This document shows positions 6,982-13,749 of a stretch of DNA of 18,166 nucleotides, in pieces. Numbering within the stretch: position 1 is the first letter of the stretch; the number at the start of each line of letters is the position of its first letter. The notes beneath the pieces are model-generated. The model had not been told where the DNA came from. It did no database searches and saw nothing but the letters and a program-made list of their open reading frames with translations. The position numbers and the translations under genes were made by a program. Origin of the DNA: an uncultured Acidimicrobiaceae bacterium (lineage in GTDB: Bacteria > Actinomycetota > Acidimicrobiia > Acidimicrobiales > Bog-793). The stretch lies in the NCBI GenBank assembly GCA_903907185.1, contig CAIVND010000093.1, positions 1 to 18,166 of the forward strand, given 5' to 3'.

Positions 6982-8168
6982 GGGACTTCATAGAGATCCC
7001 AGTGACGTCCTCCGCACATCTCATGGGCCTGTTTGGCATCAATGTCACCCGCATTGTCAACTCCGCGTTGGCAGCGATTGGTTCGTGGGTGGGAGCTGGC
7101 GCAGGCACGCTGATCGGCTCTTTTGGCCATGCACTTAATGCCACGACCTCAGTCACCTTCAGTTCGGGGTTCATGGCTGAGTTTTCGATCTTGCGCTCCT
7201 TCGGTGCTGAACTCGTTGTCCTGTTCCTTTGCTTAGTTATCATCCAGGCGGTCATCAGACAGGACCTTGAACTACTCATCCGGAGCGTTGTTCTTCGACT
7301 CCCGGCTGCGTTGCTGTTCTCCGGATTCGCGTTGGAGATCGTCGCCGCACTGTTGAGGGGCACTGACGTACTTTCAAGCGAACTCCTTCACAGCGCGAGT
7401 GGAGCGACGGGAACCTTCGTGGCAGAGCTTGCTGCAATCTTGGCGGGTACCGCCCTCAGTTCGCCGGTGCTTGCCGGCTTTGAGGGACTTGTACTCGCGC
7501 TTGCACTATCGATTTTCGTCTTTGTCTGTTGGCTCGAACTCGTTGTTCGCGCCGCTGCGATTACGGTTGCTGTGCTCTTTCTACCTCTCGCGCTCGCGGG
7601 TGTTGTTTGGCCGGCAACTCAGCAGTGGATGCGGCGGCTAGGTGAGACGTTGTTTGCGCTGATCTTTAGCAAGGTGGTGATCTGCGCGATCTTCGCGCTT
7701 GCCATCTCCTCGATCGGTAGACCGCAAGGAGTTGCAACCGTTGTTGAGGGCATCGCGCTATTCGTTCTGTGTGCATGGTCGCCTTTCACACTCTTGCGTC
7801 TGCTTCCGCTCATGGAGGCGGGCGCGATTGGCCATCTTGAGTCCCTTGGACATCGTGGTGGCCAAGCACTTCGTCATGTCGCTACGTCGACGGGACCGGT
7901 AATCGGTGATCGCCTCTTTCCCTCTGAGCCGGTCGGCGTGGAACAGGTCGATGCAATTCCGTGGGCGCCAACGGATCCCTCCGATCGATTGGAGGTAGAC
8001 CCAGAATCGATCGATAGCTTTCGCTTTCTCGGTCCATGGGTCACCGCACGATCAGATGAGGGTCGAGAGAGAAATGAAGACGGATCGTTTCAAGCTCGGC
8101 CACCCTCACGCGTAAGGATCGATCTGACCTCAGACGGAGACCGAGATGTCGAACAACAGCGACGGTAG
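6978..8168 (+). CDS. TrbL/VirB6-like polytopic membrane protein
   Basis: 396 residues. The N-terminal about 300 hold roughly six to seven hydrophobic helices, and the last about 100 are polar and probably cytoplasmic (rich in Asp, Arg and Pro). The segment from CWLELVVRAAAITVAVLFLP (184-203) through WPATQQWMRRLGETLFALIF (211-230) is the recognisable TrbL/VirB6-type core of actinobacterial conjugation-like clusters. Proteins of this class form the inner-membrane platform of type IV secretion. The start is TTG at 6978, overlapping the preceding stop by 4 nt. An ATG at 7023 is the first alternative, but the TTG is favoured by coupling. The 3' end overlaps the next gene by 23 nt. Assignment rests on topology, this motif and neighbours. 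Confidence 0.75.
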   Translation: MRDFIEIPVTSSAHLMGLFGINVTRIVNSALAAIGSWVGAGAGTLIGSFGHALNATTSVTFSSGFMAEFSILRSFGAELVVLFLCLVIIQAVIRQDLELLIRSVVLRLPAALLFSGFALEIVAALLRGTDVLSSELLHSASGATGTFVAELAAILAGTALSSPVLAGFEGLVLALALSIFVFVCWLELVVRAAAITVAVLFLPLALAGVVWPATQQWMRRLGETLFALIFSKVVICAIFALAISSIGRPQGVATVVEGIALFVLCAWSPFTLLRLLPLMEAGAIGHLESLGHRGGQALRHVATSTGPVIGDRLFPSEPVGVEQVDAIPWAPTDPSDRLEVDPESIDSFRFLGPWVTARSDEGRERNEDGSFQARPPSRVRIDLTSDGDRDVEQQRR

Positions 8169-9564
8169 ATATCGATTTGGACCGCGCAATCAACGAGGAC
8201 TGTTCGCGTCGCTTCGGATGATTCAGATTGTCACCCTCGTTGCCACGCTCACGGTCGCGGTCTTGGTGGCCCGAATCGGACCACCACATCAGCGGCTCTG
8301 GGCCGCCGTGTTGGTTCTTGTCTTCGGAACTGCGATCTCGCTTGGCCAGATTGCGGGGCGATCGGTCGTTGAGTGGATCCCCGAGGTTGGGTCTTTTTTT
8401 CAATCTGGAATCTCAGGGAATCGACGCGTCGCCTATCGATGGACCAAGGGTGGAGTTAAGACCAAGACCGCCTCGCTCTTTGACTCCTTCCAATTTCTAG
8501 ATATCGACCTGAAGGGGAGGAAGGTTGGTGCACTCTTCGATACCGCCGAACAGACCATCTCTGCTGTTCTTCATGTCCAGGGTGAACCCTTTGCCCTCCT
8601 CGATGATGTGAGTCGCAACCACAAGACCGCCGAATGGGCCAGATTCCTTGCAGCGCTCCACGCAGATCGCTCGCTCTTTCGACTGAAGTGGATTCATCAG
8701 ACAACTCCGGACCTTGCAGCAGACCTTCGAGCTCAGATTGTTCGAGCGACGGTTCAATCGGCTGCCCAGGGGGAGGCTCTTCACTCGTATCAGATGTTGG
8801 AGCAAGATCTCTTTGACGGTGCGCTCCGATCGGACCAATACCTAGTAATTAGCACGCGGCCAGCGAAGGCATTCTGGCACCGCCGACCAGAGACCGCGAA
8901 CGAGCTCTCAGATTTTGCGAGCTCAGTAGCTCTCGTCGAGCGACGTCTCGCAGAACTTGGCCTCAGGTCCCGTGGAGCGCTGTCAAGTTATGGCCTCGCC
9001 AAGATGACGCAGCGCCTCTTTGATTGTGCAGAACATCCGACGTTGTCAAGCTCGCCTTGGCCAGATGCACTAGAGGAGCGGTGGGAAAACATCCGCACGG
9101 ATAACCTTTGGCACGTCACCTACTGGATCGCCGAGTGGCCGCGCTCTGAGGTCTCGTCAGGCTTCTTGCTCTCACTTCTGCTCGAAACGTCGGTACGTAG
9201 AAGCATCACACTGTGCATGGCACCTCTGCCGGTTGAGCGGGCGATACGCGCTGCTGAACAGCGAAGAACATCCTCATCTGCAGATGCGGATCTGCGTCGC
9301 CGTTATGGCTTTTCGCTCAGCTCTCGTGTTCGTTCGCAGCACGATGCGATTGTGCAGCGAGAGGACGAACTTGCTCGAGGCCATGTTGGCTACGAGTTCA
9401 CCGGATACGTCACCGTTACTGCGGACTCACCAGACAACCTCACGCGAGCCTGCGAACAGATCGAACAGAGCTCAGCGCTCGCGCATCTTGAACTTCGTCG
9501 TCTCTTTGGAATGCAACGGGAGTCGCTGCTGTACTGCCAGGGAAATGCTCGTGGATGTCCATGA
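8146..9564 (+). CDS. SCO6880-family protein (VirB3-like TMs plus VirB4-N-like region)
   Basis: 472 residues. The N terminus YRFGPRNQRGLFASLRM leads into two membrane helices (about 25-66), as in PrgI/VirB3-like proteins. A long soluble region follows that resembles the N-terminal part of VirB4/TrbE but has no Walker A motif. Diagnostic for the actinobacterial SCO6880 family are WHVTYWIAEWPRSEV, the VERAIRAAEQRRTSSSADADLRRRYGF region, VQREDELARGHVGYEFTGYV and LELRRLFGMQ near the C terminus. It would couple the membrane platform to the ATPase encoded next. The ATG at 8146 lies inside the end of the TrbL-like gene (23-nt overlap). The stop is 9 nt before the ATPase start. Function in any organism is, as far as I know, unproven. 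Confidence 0.8.
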   Translation: MSNNSDGRYRFGPRNQRGLFASLRMIQIVTLVATLTVAVLVARIGPPHQRLWAAVLVLVFGTAISLGQIAGRSVVEWIPEVGSFFQSGISGNRRVAYRWTKGGVKTKTASLFDSFQFLDIDLKGRKVGALFDTAEQTISAVLHVQGEPFALLDDVSRNHKTAEWARFLAALHADRSLFRLKWIHQTTPDLAADLRAQIVRATVQSAAQGEALHSYQMLEQDLFDGALRSDQYLVISTRPAKAFWHRRPETANELSDFASSVALVERRLAELGLRSRGALSSYGLAKMTQRLFDCAEHPTLSSSPWPDALEERWENIRTDNLWHVTYWIAEWPRSEVSSGFLLSLLLETSVRRSITLCMAPLPVERAIRAAEQRRTSSSADADLRRRYGFSLSSRVRSQHDAIVQREDELARGHVGYEFTGYVTVTADSPDNLTRACEQIEQSSALAHLELRRLFGMQRESLLYCQGNARGCP

Positions 9565-9573
9565 GGTTGTTGC

Positions 9574-10809
9574 ATGAAGATACCTAGGCACGAAGCCACA
9601 ACGGCTCAGCTCGGCGCAACCTATCCCTTTGTAGCGAGCTCCCCGCTGAGAACCGAGCGTGTGCTCATCGGTCGGGACCTTTACGGATCAGTGTTCTCCT
9701 ACGATCCGTTTGATCTCTATCGATCCGGCGAACTGACGAACCCAAACATGGTGGTTCTTGGTCAAGTTGGTCGAGGCAAAAGTGCACTGGTCAAGAGCTA
9801 TCTATACCGTCAGTTCGCACAGGGTAGGAGGATCATCGTTATCGATCCGAAGGGAGAGTACGGAGCCTTTGCTACCAAGGTTGGCGGTGAGGTACTGCGT
9901 CTTGCACCGGGGGAACAGACAACCTTCAATCCACTCGACCTCCTAGAGCCACCCGCAGGTGGCCGCAACCGTTCGCTCTTGCAAGCGATCCTCGAGGGAG
10001 TCACCTCGGCGTCGCTTGGCAGGAAGCTTGGTGCCGACGAGATTGTGGCACTTCAGCTGGCGTTGAGGTCCCTCATCGAAATGGGTGGACCGATCAGCTT
10101 GCGGCGGGTGGCGGAGCAACTCGTTGAGCTGAACGGGGTGGACGCGAGATCGTTACAGCTCTCAAACGCGCAGCTCCGTGAGATCGGACGGATGTCAGCC
10201 TTCGCGCTCTACCGCCTGCTCGGTGGTGAGTTCAGCTCGATGTTCGACGACGGAGTTCGCGACTCGTCGAAACAGAGTCAGATCGCGTTGAGTTCGAAGG
10301 TGCTTGTCGTTGATGTTTCGGCGTTTTATCGATCGGACGCACTCTCAGTGCTGCTCGTCGCGCTCTTTGGCAGATTGCAGGACTTGGTCCAGCACAGCGA
10401 AGAACAAACAATCTGCGTGATCGACGAGGCATGGGCGGTTCTGTCGAACGACCATGCGAGTGCGTTCGTGCAATCGTTTTTCAAACTTGCACGTTCGTAT
10501 GGGGTTGCCAACGTCTTGGTGGCGCATCGTCCCTCAGATCTTGTCGCGGACTCGGCGTTGGTCTCCGGCCGTGTTCAAGGATTGGTCGGGGACTGTGAAA
10601 CTTCAGTCTGTTACGGACTCACCGCTCAGGAATCGACACTTGCTGGCTCACTCTTCGGATTTAACGAGCGTCAGAGTGAGCTGCTGCGTCAGCTCAGACG
10701 TGGCACGGCGCTGTGGAAGGTAGCGAATCGGAGCTTCCTTATTCAGCACTGTCTGAGCGGGGAGGAGCGCTCATTCGTTGACACCGACGCAAGGATGCTG
10801 CTCTCATAA
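9574..10809 (+). CDS. VirB4-type secretion ATPase (C-terminal motor domain)
   Basis: 411-residue P-loop ATPase of the VirB4/TraG-FtsK (HerA) superfamily, predicted to power the T4SS-like module at the inner face of the membrane. Walker A is GQVGRGKS (63-70). A second conserved block IIVIDPKGEYG (87-97) and FNPLDL (118-123) are typical of VirB4 motors. Walker B is ICVIDEAW (280-287), with Asp284 and Glu285. VANVLVAHRPSDL (311-323), with Arg319, is the usual region of motif III and the arginine finger. It is short for VirB4 (usually about 800 residues) because the N-terminal half corresponds to the preceding SCO6880-like gene. No membrane helix. ATG 9574 is preceded by GAGG formed at the previous stop, so translation is probably coupled. 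All key residues are present, so it looks active. Confidence 0.88.
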   Translation: MKIPRHEATTAQLGATYPFVASSPLRTERVLIGRDLYGSVFSYDPFDLYRSGELTNPNMVVLGQVGRGKSALVKSYLYRQFAQGRRIIVIDPKGEYGAFATKVGGEVLRLAPGEQTTFNPLDLLEPPAGGRNRSLLQAILEGVTSASLGRKLGADEIVALQLALRSLIEMGGPISLRRVAEQLVELNGVDARSLQLSNAQLREIGRMSAFALYRLLGGEFSSMFDDGVRDSSKQSQIALSSKVLVVDVSAFYRSDALSVLLVALFGRLQDLVQHSEEQTICVIDEAWAVLSNDHASAFVQSFFKLARSYGVANVLVAHRPSDLVADSALVSGRVQGLVGDCETSVCYGLTAQESTLAGSLFGFNERQSELLRQLRRGTALWKVANRSFLIQHCLSGEERSFVDTDARMLLS

Positions 10810-10815
10810 CCTCGG

Positions 10816-11202
10816 TTAGGCCTCGTTTTCGATGGTGGCGGCAACAACTGCACCAACGGCTGCTGCACCGACTGTTGAGGCAAGAACGAACCATCGACTG
10901 ATCTTTGGAAGCTGTCGGAAGTCCTTGACGGTTGCAGCCGCATCGCAAAGATCGGCAACTGCACCCAGGAGAACCCATGATCGCAGAGCTCCGTTGCGGT
11001 TCGGGGCTGTGACGGCACCGAGTCCAAGGGCAAGATCCCTTGCACCGAGAGTTCGGGCGAAGAGCTGGACGGAGGATCGTTCTGCCTCCTTGCTACCCAC
11101 CCAAGGAGCGGCGGGCACTTTGGGAGCTACGAGGGCGGTGAGGCCAAGAGCGATCCGTGCGAAGGCAAGAAGCCGACCGAGTTGTGGGGACGAAAGATGC
11201 AT
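10816..11202 (-). CDS. Small membrane protein, DUF4267-like
   Basis: 128-residue protein of unknown function. It has a hydrophobic N terminus (LGRLLAFARIALGLTALVAP, about residues 8-27), APWVGSKEAER, then LFARTLGARDLALGLGAV, a middle helix (SWVLLGAVADLCDAA) and a C-terminal helix (WFVLASTVGAAAVGAVVAA): about four membrane segments. The ARxLGARDLALG motif recalls small actinobacterial DUF4267-like membrane proteins. ATG 11202 is preferred over an upstream in-frame start at 11283 because AGAGG lies 6 nt before it and a promoter lies between the two. It converges on the ATPase gene, with only 6 bp between the stops, and is not part of that operon. Confidence 0.65.
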   Translation of the reverse strand: MHLSSPQLGRLLAFARIALGLTALVAPKVPAAPWVGSKEAERSSVQLFARTLGARDLALGLGAVTAPNRNGALRSWVLLGAVADLCDAAATVKDFRQLPKISRWFVLASTVGAAAVGAVVAATIENEA

Positions 11203-11254
11203 GACGACCTCTGTTTCTCTGTTTTTTGTTGAGGGGTGGTTGATGATCGAAGCC

Positions 11255-11283
11255 GGTGTAAGAGATACATATTTGCTGGTCAA
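11255..11283 (-). promoter_or_regulatory. Candidate promoter of the DUF4267-like gene
   Basis: On the minus strand TTGACC (11278-11283) is separated by exactly 17 nt from TACACC (11255-11260). Transcription would start near 11248, giving a leader of about 46 nt with an SD before ATG 11202. It lies inside the longer reading frame, which supports the shorter start. Confidence 0.45.
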
Positions 11284-11319
11284 AGATGCATTCTTACCTC
11301 GTCAATGAGGACATAAAGG

Positions 11320-11374
11320 TTTCATATCCGTGTCACCTTCTAGTCATTTTTCATGGGTCGCCTGTTTACATGAC
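11320..11374 (+). promoter_or_regulatory. PHO-box-like array of 11-bp direct repeats upstream of pstB
   Basis: In-phase 11-nt units TTTCATATCCG (11320-11330), TGTCACCTTCT (11331-11341) and AGTCATTTTTC (11342-11352) all carry TCA at the same place. After a degenerate unit, GTTTACATGAC (11364-11374) is again in phase. Against the Streptomyces PhoP unit (G[G/T]TCAYYY...) the first three match at about 7-8 of 11 positions. The array ends 5 bp before the candidate -10 of pstB. Binding by the RegX3/PhoB-like regulator of this window is inferred. Confidence 0.55.
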
Positions 11375-11379
11375 CCCCG

Positions 11380-11385
11380 TACTCT
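11380..11385 (+). promoter_or_regulatory. Candidate -10 hexamer of a leaderless pstB transcript
   Basis: TACTCT is followed by 6 nt and the pstB GTG at 11392. There is no SD before the GTG. The in-phase PHO-like units lie directly upstream where a -35 would be, as in activator-dependent Pho promoters. Confidence 0.45.
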
Positions 11386-11391
11386 TCGTCT

Positions 11392-12243
11392 GTGACCACT
11401 ACACCACTCGGCGGACCGATGACTGAAGAGCACACACTTGGTGCCAGTAACTCAAACGCACTGTTGCACTCCACGAACAACGTCATGACTGCCCGAGATG
11501 TCTCACTCGGTTTCGGCGCAACGACGGTGATGCAGGACATTACCGTGAACTTTCCGAAGGGTTCAATCAATGCGTTAGTTGGACCATCGGGATCAGGCAA
11601 GACGACTTTCCTTCGCTCGCTGAACCGATTGAACGATAAGGTGCCAGGGTTTTGGCAGCGTGGCGAGATGCGCCTTGATGGTCTCGACATCAATGGATCG
11701 CAGGTGGACCCGCTCGTTCTTCGACGACAGGTCGGCATGGTCTTCCAGCGGCCGAATCCTTTCCCGATGTCGATTATGAACAATGTTGTAGCTGGAGTTC
11801 GGGCACACAAGATGGCAAAGCGTTCGGAGCTTCGTGACATCGCCGAGACGCGTCTTGCCGAAGTCGGACTTTGGAGTCGGATCTCTGACCGGCTTGATGA
11901 TTCGCCCTTCCGGCTCTCTGGTGGCCAACAACAGTTGCTCTGTCTTGCTCGCGCACTCGCAGTCGAGCCCGAGGTGTTGCTGCTCGATGAGCCGACCTCC
12001 TCACTCGATCCCCGATCAACAGAGGCGGTTGAGGAGCTGGTGCGGCGGCTTACTCCAGAGCTCACGGTCATCATCGTGACGCACAACCTTGACCAGGCAA
12101 AGCGTCTCTCAGATAACACGATCTTTTTCTATGAGGGCAGGTTGATGGAGACCGGACCAACCGCCCAACTTTTTGACTCCCCACAACGCCTAGAGACCTC
12201 GAGATATCTCGGCGGGGCGGTCACTGTGAACGGAGATAACTAG
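11392..12243 (+). CDS. pstB: Phosphate ABC transporter ATP-binding protein PstB
   Basis: Cytoplasmic ATPase of the high-affinity phosphate importer PstSCAB. The 283 residues include an N-terminal extension of about 30 before the ABC domain. Walker A is GPSGSGKTT (64-72), the Q-loop VFQRPNPFPMSI (117-128) is typical of PstB, the ABC signature is LSGGQQQLL (175-183), Walker B VLLLDEP (195-201) and the switch His231 is in VTHNLDQA. After LSGGQQQ, PstB proteins normally have Arg, and here it is Leu182. GTG 11392 gives the longest frame and fits a leaderless start. ATG 11419 and ATG 11485 (before TARDVSLGF) are alternatives. It is the first gene of the pst set instead of the usual last. A gap of about 110 bp follows before pstS. 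Confidence 0.95.
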   Translation: MTTTPLGGPMTEEHTLGASNSNALLHSTNNVMTARDVSLGFGATTVMQDITVNFPKGSINALVGPSGSGKTTFLRSLNRLNDKVPGFWQRGEMRLDGLDINGSQVDPLVLRRQVGMVFQRPNPFPMSIMNNVVAGVRAHKMAKRSELRDIAETRLAEVGLWSRISDRLDDSPFRLSGGQQQLLCLARALAVEPEVLLLDEPTSSLDPRSTEAVEELVRRLTPELTVIIVTHNLDQAKRLSDNTIFFYEGRLMETGPTAQLFDSPQRLETSRYLGGAVTVNGDN

Positions 12244-12335
12244 GGAGTAGATCCCACCTGGATCACTCTTGAACGATCGAACCGTAAGGCACTACCCCCT
12301 AACCAAAAATGGCCCATCGAGGGCAAGAAAACCAC

Positions 12336-12342
12336 AAAGGAG
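12336..12342 (+). promoter_or_regulatory. Ribosome binding site that sets the pstS start
   Basis: AAAGGAG lies 11 nt before ATG 12354, slightly long spacing. It falls downstream of an earlier in-frame ATG (12309), which has no SD and would put a polar stretch before the signal peptide. The later start is therefore preferred. Confidence 0.65.
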
Positions 12343-12353
12343 TATCCATACTC

Positions 12354-13550
12354 ATGCATGCACGAGCAGAAGAAAAGTCGCCGTTGTTGGCGCAGATTCG
12401 ACGGGCCGGCGTTGTCACCATCTCCGGTGCGCTCGTCGTCTCCGCGTTGACGGCCTCCGCGGCGTTTGCACAGACCACAACGGCCAAGGTTGTCGCGCAC
12501 AAGGCCCCAACACTCGCTGCGACCGAGAAGAAGCTCAAGGCACTTGAGATTCCAGCGTCCTCATCGACTCCTCTAAACGAGACGGGTTCTTCGCTCTTTT
12601 ACCCGCTGATGAACGGGATCTGGACCACGAAGTTTCCTTACCTATCTACGATCCCTTTCTCCCCCGTCTCGTCGAGTTCGGGTACCGGACAGGCAGCAGT
12701 TCTTGCCGGAACCGCAACCATTGGCGCCTCTGATGTTTACGCGACTGCTACCCAGCTTGCAGCTGGTGCCGTGAACATTCCGATTGTTGTCTCCTCACAG
12801 ATGGTGACCTACAACATCCCCGGTCTTTCAACGAGGACGCACCTCAAACTCAGCCCGACGGTGATCAACAACATCTACGCAGGCACGATCAACAACTGGA
12901 ACGATCCAGCGATCAAGGCGTTGAACAAGGGTGTCAAGATCCCATCACAGGCAATCGTTCCGCTCCACCGAACCGGCTCGAGTGGTGACACCTTTATCTT
13001 CACCTGGTACCTGGGTGCTGGCGACCCCGGTAGCTTCATCCGCACTACCGGTGGCCCAAGCCAGACTTGGAACCAGCAGGGTGCACCGTCGAGCGCCGAG
13101 GCAGAGGCAGGAAACACCGGAATGTTGCAGGCCTGTGCAGTCACACCAGGTTGCATCGCCTACATCGGTGTCAGCTATGAGAACTCCGCAGTGACCACGA
13201 GTCACCTCGGTCTCGCATCCCTGAAGAACGCCTCTGGCAACTACGAGCTCCCAACGCCTGCCGCAGTCTCAGCAGAGGTCGCTGGCTACAAGACGCTTCC
13301 TGCGAATGGTGTCGTCTCGCTTGACTACCTTCCCAAGGTCAAGACCGGCTACCCAATTGTGAACTTTGAGTATGCATGGGTTGTGCCGTCAAAGTTGAGC
13401 CCAGCGCAGAAGACCGCAGTTAAGTCGCTCCTTGCCTGGGGCATGGACCCAACCGGTGGTGCCTCTGCTGCCAACCTTTCGAACGTGCACTTCCAGCCAC
13501 TGCCCGCTGGAGCGCTCGCCACTGCCTACAACCTGTTGGCAAGTTTCTAA
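12354..13550 (+). CDS. pstS: Phosphate ABC transporter substrate-binding protein PstS
   Basis: Extracytoplasmic phosphate receptor that feeds PstC/PstA. The 398 residues begin with a signal peptide: basic n-region with RR (16-17), hydrophobic core VVTISGALVVSALTASAA (20-37), and an AFA-Q cleavage site after about residue 39. There is no lipobox cysteine, so it is predicted to be cleaved by signal peptidase I, not lipid-anchored as many Gram-positive PstS proteins are. Family motifs are ETGSSLFYPLMNG (76-88), SGTGQAAVLAGTATIGASD (109-127), AGTINNWNDPAI (176-187) and HRTGSSGDTF (205-214), the last containing the phosphate-contacting Arg/Ser/Thr cluster. The high Ser/Thr/Ala content suits an exported protein. 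It follows pstB by 110 bp and has its own good SD. Confidence 0.94.
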   Translation: MHARAEEKSPLLAQIRRAGVVTISGALVVSALTASAAFAQTTTAKVVAHKAPTLAATEKKLKALEIPASSSTPLNETGSSLFYPLMNGIWTTKFPYLSTIPFSPVSSSSGTGQAAVLAGTATIGASDVYATATQLAAGAVNIPIVVSSQMVTYNIPGLSTRTHLKLSPTVINNIYAGTINNWNDPAIKALNKGVKIPSQAIVPLHRTGSSGDTFIFTWYLGAGDPGSFIRTTGGPSQTWNQQGAPSSAEAEAGNTGMLQACAVTPGCIAYIGVSYENSAVTTSHLGLASLKNASGNYELPTPAAVSAEVAGYKTLPANGVVSLDYLPKVKTGYPIVNFEYAWVVPSKLSPAQKTAVKSLLAWGMDPTGGASAANLSNVHFQPLPAGALATAYNLLASF

Positions 13551-13561
13551 GTAGTTGAGTT

Positions 13562-13579
13562 GGTGAGTTTTATCTCACC
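13562..13579 (+). other. Small hairpin after pstS
   Basis: GGTGAG (13562-13567) and CTCACC (13574-13579) form a perfect 6-bp stem with the 6-nt loop TTTTAT, 11 nt after the pstS stop. No U-tract follows. Confidence 0.5.
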
Positions 13580-13589
13580 GAGAGGCTCA

Positions 13590-13624
13590 CTGCGGTGGTC
13601 GGGCGCGAGGTCCGGCCACCGCAG
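13590..13624 (+). terminator. Strong GC-rich hairpin after pstS (partial terminator or mRNA-stabilising loop)
   Basis: CTGCGGTGGTCGG (13590-13602) pairs with CCGGCCACCGCAG (13612-13624) over 13 positions with a single G-U, around a 9-nt loop. There is no run of Ts, so full termination is doubtful. An RNA-processing or 3'-end-protecting structure for pstS mRNA is equally likely. Confidence 0.5.
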
Positions 13625-13682
13625 TTGTGTTGGGCAGGTGTTCGGTAGAGCCTTCCAGCAAGGTTCAGCCACCAAGAGGCGG

Positions 13683-13724
13683 GCCCCTCGATCGGTAAGC
13701 CCGCGATCAGATAGCCCCTCGATC
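13683..13724 (+). repeat. 11-bp direct repeat before pstC
   Basis: GCCCCTCGATC occurs at 13683-13693 and again at 13714-13724, 31 bp apart (about three helical turns). It ends about 25 nt before the pstC start. It may be an operator or chance. Confidence 0.55.
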
Positions 13725-13749
13725 AAAAAGTAAGAGCAAAAGGAATGAG

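Larger units (their letters stand above)
13551..13749. other. pstS-pstC intergenic region with hairpins and a direct repeat
   Basis: 199 bp without a gene. It contains two consecutive hairpins just after the pstS stop, an 11-bp direct repeat 31 bp apart, and the AAAAGGA ribosome site of pstC. The hairpins may let pstS be expressed above pstC/pstA, a common need for binding proteins. That is inferred. Confidence 0.6.

Noticed and set aside
11203..11283. 27-codon N-terminal extension of the DUF4267-like protein
   Set aside because: A promoter candidate lies inside it, and a good SD precedes the internal ATG at 11202.
11278..11304. Further PHO-box units upstream (TCA at 11280 and 11302)
   Set aside because: They are out of register with the 11320 array, and the first coincides with the -35 of the minus-strand promoter.
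11340..12119. 259-codon minus-strand open frame across pstB
   Set aside because: Antisense to Walker A, signature and Walker B of pstB, with a Ser/Arg-rich composition.
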